From Chrysomallon squamiferum (taxonomy: Eukaryota > Mollusca > Gastropoda > Neomphalida > Peltospiridae), in assembly GCA_012295275.1 (NCBI GenBank), contig CM022675.1, forward strand, positions 17,204,689-17,229,688: a stretch of DNA of 25,000 nt, given 5' to 3'. Shown piece by piece: positions 21,228 through 25,000 of the stretch; position 1 is the stretch's first letter, and every line of letters starts with the position of its first letter. The notes below the pieces were generated by a model, which was not told where the DNA came from, searched no databases, and saw only the letters and a list, made by a program, of their open reading frames with translations. Both the position numbers and the translations under genes were made by a program.

Positions 21228-21240
21228 ATTTTTCTTGTTG

Positions 21241-21360
21241 ATTTTAAATATCTCTATTTCTTATAATTTGTCACAAACTAATTGTAAATATCTCTGTTTC
21301 TTATAATTTGTCACAAAGTGATTGTAAATATCTCTGTTTCTTATAATTTATCTCAAAGTG
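21241..21360. repeat. 40-bp tandem triplication in gene C 3' UTR
   Basis: Three head-to-tail units of exactly 40 bases (21241, 21281, 21321), sharing AAATATCTCT and TTCTTATAATTT. Units 2 and 3 differ at only a couple of positions; unit 1 is more diverged. It lies between the gene C stop codon and its likely polyadenylation signal, so it would be in the mRNA. Confidence 0.9.
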
Positions 21361-21408
21361 AGATTATTTTTTACATTTGTTTGCAATATCTTTGTGACTG
21401 TAAACGGT

Positions 21409-24400
21409 TTACTGGTATTTGTTATCATAGATTGATGAGTTAATTTCTTTGTCTGAGATTGAATCCACAAAACCATCTTTTCCATTCAGAAAATACGTTA
21501 CAATGACGCCTTTTCCCTTTAAAAAAGAAAAAAGAAAAATTGAAATAAAACCGTCATAAACAAGTCACACATATGCACATAATATACACAGACGTATACA
21601 TACTTGATTATATACTGGTCATGACGACCAGTATATAAACACAAACTCCCAAAGATATATATACACAACAATCACATATATAAACAAATATATAAATGAG
21701 CAGACACAAACAAAAAAGTCATACATCAAGAGAAAATTCTAAATTATTTCCTTTAACACCCACTGAAAATGTGTCAGGTTTTAGCTTGTATACATGGTAC
21801 ACTTATTACAATAGACAATATCAGACTGCAAAGTCACACAAATGTTATTACAAACACTTTATGTCATGTAAAATTCCTAATTTGTGAAATAGGGATCATG
21901 TTAATTATCACTAATTTTGAACTGTGATATAATATTGCAATCTTATTACAGTTTTTATCAATTTTAAAAATGTTTCAACATTAAACACAGAGTGAGAAGA
22001 TATTAAAATTATATGTAATAGTCCAGTAAATACACAATTCTCATTTCTAGGCATGCAATAACTTACTTTCATTGTAGTTTTTCCTCGTTCCACGAGATGA
22101 TATCCACCAATTTCATCCAACAGAATCTTGCACTCTGGACTCACATGAATCTTCATAGCTGAATGAAAAAACCCCATTACAATTCGTTGTCAAAATACAG
22201 TGATTAATACAAAATTGTCAACAGACATCTTTGTGTTTTCAACTTAGAAAAATAACAAAAACATAATCATCATCAATAATAAAACAACCATTATTACTAC
22301 TTTTAATGTGAATAGTATTATCATAATTAAAACTTTTATTAATGTTGCTACTATAAGTACTGGAACTATTTCTCACAACCGTCACTAACTATTTTTACGG
22401 TTCACTCCCACCTAGCCTAGAATTTAAAAAATCTGTCTCCCATATAGCCTAAATGATGGTGGGATGGGATATCTCCACTTTGCCGGATGCTATTGTTCTT
22501 GTATAGGAATCACTGACGCGCGCTAATCGCTAGTACAATAGGCGATTATGGTAAAGTCTAATTCAATAAGTGAATATAGCTCATTAGATAGCAGTACTCT
22601 GGAAGTGATGCTGTATATGAATGTAGTGATGAATGTATATGAGTGAATAACATTCAGGGAAAATTAACATTGGTATTAAGGGCTATTGTCCGTGTTGATA
22701 TTAAGTGAATATAGCTGTTGATGAGTGTGTACATATGAGTGAATAGAATACCGCAAAATACTTATATGGCATGGAATGGTGTTTCCTCCGTGTTTCCTGG
22801 TGTCGAAATGATACAGACTACATACTAACCAACTCCCACCTAGCCAAAACCCAATGTTGTTGTAACAGATTGATTTGGTTAGGTTTATGGCTAGGTGGGA
22901 AGACCTATTTTTTTAGTAAAGTTGTTATTGGAGATAATCACACCTTCTCCTGAAGACTCCATTCTCGAGGCGTAGTTGACAGTGTCTCCAAACAAACAAT
23001 ACCGCGGCATTGTCTGACCCACAACACCGGCTACGACAGGACCTAGAAAACATATAAATATGACTAATTAGGAATAACACGTTGAAAGGTGAATATACTA
23101 TTAAATCATACAGTGAGATCCTGTATCTATTGTTGTGACAGAGGCACTACATATCCCGTTGGAGTCTAACGCCAGTAAATTTACTGTATAACATTAAGGA
23201 CCTATTTCTGTCAGCATCAGTTAAAGTCTTTTTCTCAAACTTTTATTCAGGTAAAACTATATTAAATCCACACTTAATGATGAGTGTATTGCAGCATTTA
23301 GTGAAATGACATAATAATTATTTTGAAAAGCATATGACAGTAGGTACTAAAAAAGTAAATAAATTATATACCACTATGAATTCCAATTCTCAGTTTTAAT
23401 TTAAGACTTGGTCTGTGCACTATTTTAAATTTGTCCACTGAGCAAAGCAGCTGTAAAGACATATTAGAGATTTCCCCAGCGTGTTGTATTCCATTTCTCT
23501 TTGGTAGACCACTCACAACCATGTAAGCATCTCCTATTGTCTCTACCTGTCAAATATTATATAATATAATTTAATACAATGTATCTTCATATGACTGTTA
23601 TTATTATTTATTCTCTTCTTCTAAACTTTGTTCTAAATGAGAATGTTTATTTATTAATATTATGTTATGGCAGTATTAATAAATTAGTACGGTAACTGTA
23701 ATAAATGGCAATAGAATAAGTAATAAATAGTTGATAACAGAAATAGAAATATAATAGACTTGGCAGCAAAGTTAATAGTAATGATCACAGTAACAGAAGA
23801 ATAGCAGTTAAAATAGTTGTTGAAGTAGTAGTAACAGATAAAATAATAGTGATAGTGGAAGTGATAGTAATAGTAATAGTGATAGTGTAGTAATTGTAAT
23901 GGTAGTATTAATAGTAGTAGTAGTGCTAGTGGTAATAGTGCTAACAGTAATAGTATATGGTAATATTAGTAGTAGTTGTAGTGGTAATGGTTGTAGTACT
24001 AGTAGAAATAGCAGTAGTAATAACAGCAGTAGTAATGGTAATAGTAGTAGCAGTCATAACAGTAGCAGCAGCAGTAGTAGTAGTCATAACAGTAGCAGTA
24101 GTAGAAATAGGTCTAGTAGTAGTAGTAGCAGCAGCAACAGTAGAAATAGGTGTAGTAGTAATAGTAGTAGAAGAAGTAGTAGTGATAGAGTAGTCTTTCT
24201 CCAGTCAGCTGACATATATTTCGATATCAGCTTAGACAGATATGTGAATTATAAATATAACTGGTGTATTATCATATATTTTACCTTGTAGACATCAAAG
24301 TGGTCGATGATGTAGTCAAACATGGTATAAAGACTGTTGAGAAAATTCACCACCTTAAATAACGGAAAAAATACTTTGAAAATGATTTTAAATAATTAAT

Positions 24401-24624
24401 GTATGTTTATAAATTATGATATTGCATGTAACAGTATGATAGCAACTTTCTTACACAAGTATAAAATTAGAAACTGTTGGCTCTGTTTCAATACATTTAC
24501 CTGCAGCGGGGTGCTTTGTGAAGCCAGTTCTGTGAATCCAACTACATCTGAGAAGAAAACAGTTACTGAAGGAAACGATTCCGGTTCTATTGTCTTTCCT
24601 AGTTTCAAACCTTCAATCACAGAT
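21409..24624 (-). CDS. Guanylate cyclase, catalytic domain and C-terminus (gene C, 5' part outside window)
   Basis: Six exons in coding order: 24624-24501, 24353-24285, 23546-23372, 23042-22944, 22158-22067, 21516-21409 (TAA stop at 21409-21411), giving the last 221 residues. It is a class III nucleotide cyclase that makes cGMP from GTP. Visible signatures: FFSDVVGFT with the first metal-binding Asp, [14 protein letters not shown] with the second Asp and the guanine-selecting Glu, [10 protein letters not shown] with the guanine-selecting Cys, and the Asn and Arg of [11 protein letters not shown] that serve catalysis in this family, so the domain looks active. [10 protein letters not shown] before it and [18 protein letters not shown] at the end resemble membrane (receptor) guanylate cyclases rather than the soluble heterodimer; this subtype call is inference because the receptor, transmembrane and kinase-homology parts are not in the window. 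The first exon seen begins with the third base of a codon. After the catalytic domain there is only a short polar tail of about 20 residues. Confidence 0.9.
22405..22900. mobile_element. Foldback-type repeat in gene C intron
   Basis: CTCCCACCTAGCC at 22405-22417 recurs directly at 22833-22845 and in inverse form (GGCTAGGTGGGA) at 22889-22900. The outer copies face each other like terminal inverted repeats, and the two right-hand copies form a hairpin with a loop of about 43 bases. No transposase is encoded. The right edge is about 44 bases from the exon ending at 22944. No target duplication was found. Confidence 0.4.
23795..24190. repeat. Degenerate AGT-type trinucleotide array in gene C intron
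   Basis: About 390 bases of AGT units mixed with AAT, AGC and GGT variants. Plus-strand open frames through it (Ser/Asn-rich or Val-rich) are artefacts of the repeat, since the true exons on both sides are on the minus strand. Confidence 0.9.
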
Positions 24625-24628
24625 CTGT

Positions 24629-24674
24629 TATAATAATAATAATAATAATAATTATTATTATTATTATTATTATT
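24629..24674. repeat. (TAA)n(TTA)n palindrome before gene C exon acceptor
   Basis: TAA units switch to TTA units in mid-array, giving a near-perfect inverted repeat that ends within five bases of the acceptor of the exon starting at 24624. Confidence 0.85.
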
Positions 24675-25000
24675 ACTACAACAACAATAATAGTAATAAT
24701 AATGAAGATGATGATGATGATGAAATGAATTTTGTATATTTTATCAATCAATGAAATAATTTTAAATATCATAATGTATTGTTGATAAAATTGGCTGATT
24801 TAAATATTTCTTAAGCACTTCTGATAACTATTTTATAGTAGGTCTAAATAAAAGTCTGCACGAGTTGCTACCTTATCTCTTTCCATCCTTCTCCCCACTC
24901 ACACCACCCACCCACACACACACACCCACACACCCACACACACACACACGCACACACTCTCTCTCTCTCTCAGACACACCCACACCCACACACACACGCA
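24675..25000. other. Right edge: intron of gene C with CA-rich repeat
   Basis: A GAT/GAA-rich stretch (about 24700-24725), unique AT-rich sequence, then CA/CCCA repeats with a short CT run (about 24893-25000). No further guanylate cyclase exon was recognised, so the upstream exons lie outside. Confidence 0.5.

Noticed and set aside
23899-24291. Plus-strand Ser/Asn-rich and Val-rich frames
   Set aside because: They are translations of the degenerate AGT array inside an intron of the minus-strand guanylate cyclase.

Overview
The window is eukaryotic (metazoan) genomic DNA: strongly AT-rich, full of long dinucleotide, trinucleotide and tetranucleotide arrays, with short exons of 46 to 254 bases bounded by GT/AG introns and with decayed DNA transposons. 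The protein families (zona pellucida matrix proteins, a receptor-type guanylate cyclase) and repeat style fit an invertebrate, plausibly a lophotrochozoan such as a cephalopod mollusc. That placement is inference, not something a single sequence signature proves.

Three protein-coding genes can be reconstructed. Gene A (+ strand, 2987-7348, ten coding exons, 483 residues) and gene B (- strand, 15250-10356, ten coding exons, 474 residues) are tail-to-tail paralogs. Each encodes a secretory signal, a six-cysteine module, one EGF-like domain, a complete eight-cysteine ZP domain, a basic furin-type cleavage site, a hydrophobic patch, one transmembrane helix and a short conserved tail. All nine introns have the same phases (1,1,1,0,2,1,2,0,1) and three exon pairs have identical lengths, so they come from a local inverted duplication. 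Gene C (- strand, 24624-21409, six exons seen) is the C-terminal catalytic part of a guanylate cyclase; its receptor or kinase-homology part lies beyond the right edge. It has no visible functional link to the ZP pair.

Layout: 1-2986 is AT-rich DNA with microsatellites and a MULE-like element (1362-2277) that holds a FLYWCH zinc-finger relic; 2987-7348 is gene A; 7349-10355 is the intergenic tail-to-tail region with 3' UTRs, microsatellites and a 77-bp tandem duplication; 10356-15250 is gene B; 15251-21408 is gene-poor, with a tRNA-derived SINE candidate, a clear hAT element with 8-bp target-site duplication, and a 40-bp triplication in the 3' UTR of gene C; 21409-24624 is gene C, with a foldback repeat and a long AGT-type array in its introns; the right edge is CA-rich repeat.

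The most interesting layer is how simple repeats sit relative to splice sites. Both ZP genes carry one CT array and one GA array (coding strand) that are complementary and flank a two-exon cassette. In gene B a CT array starts a few bases after a splice donor, and retaining that intron would yield a secreted form ending in a Ser-Leu repeat.
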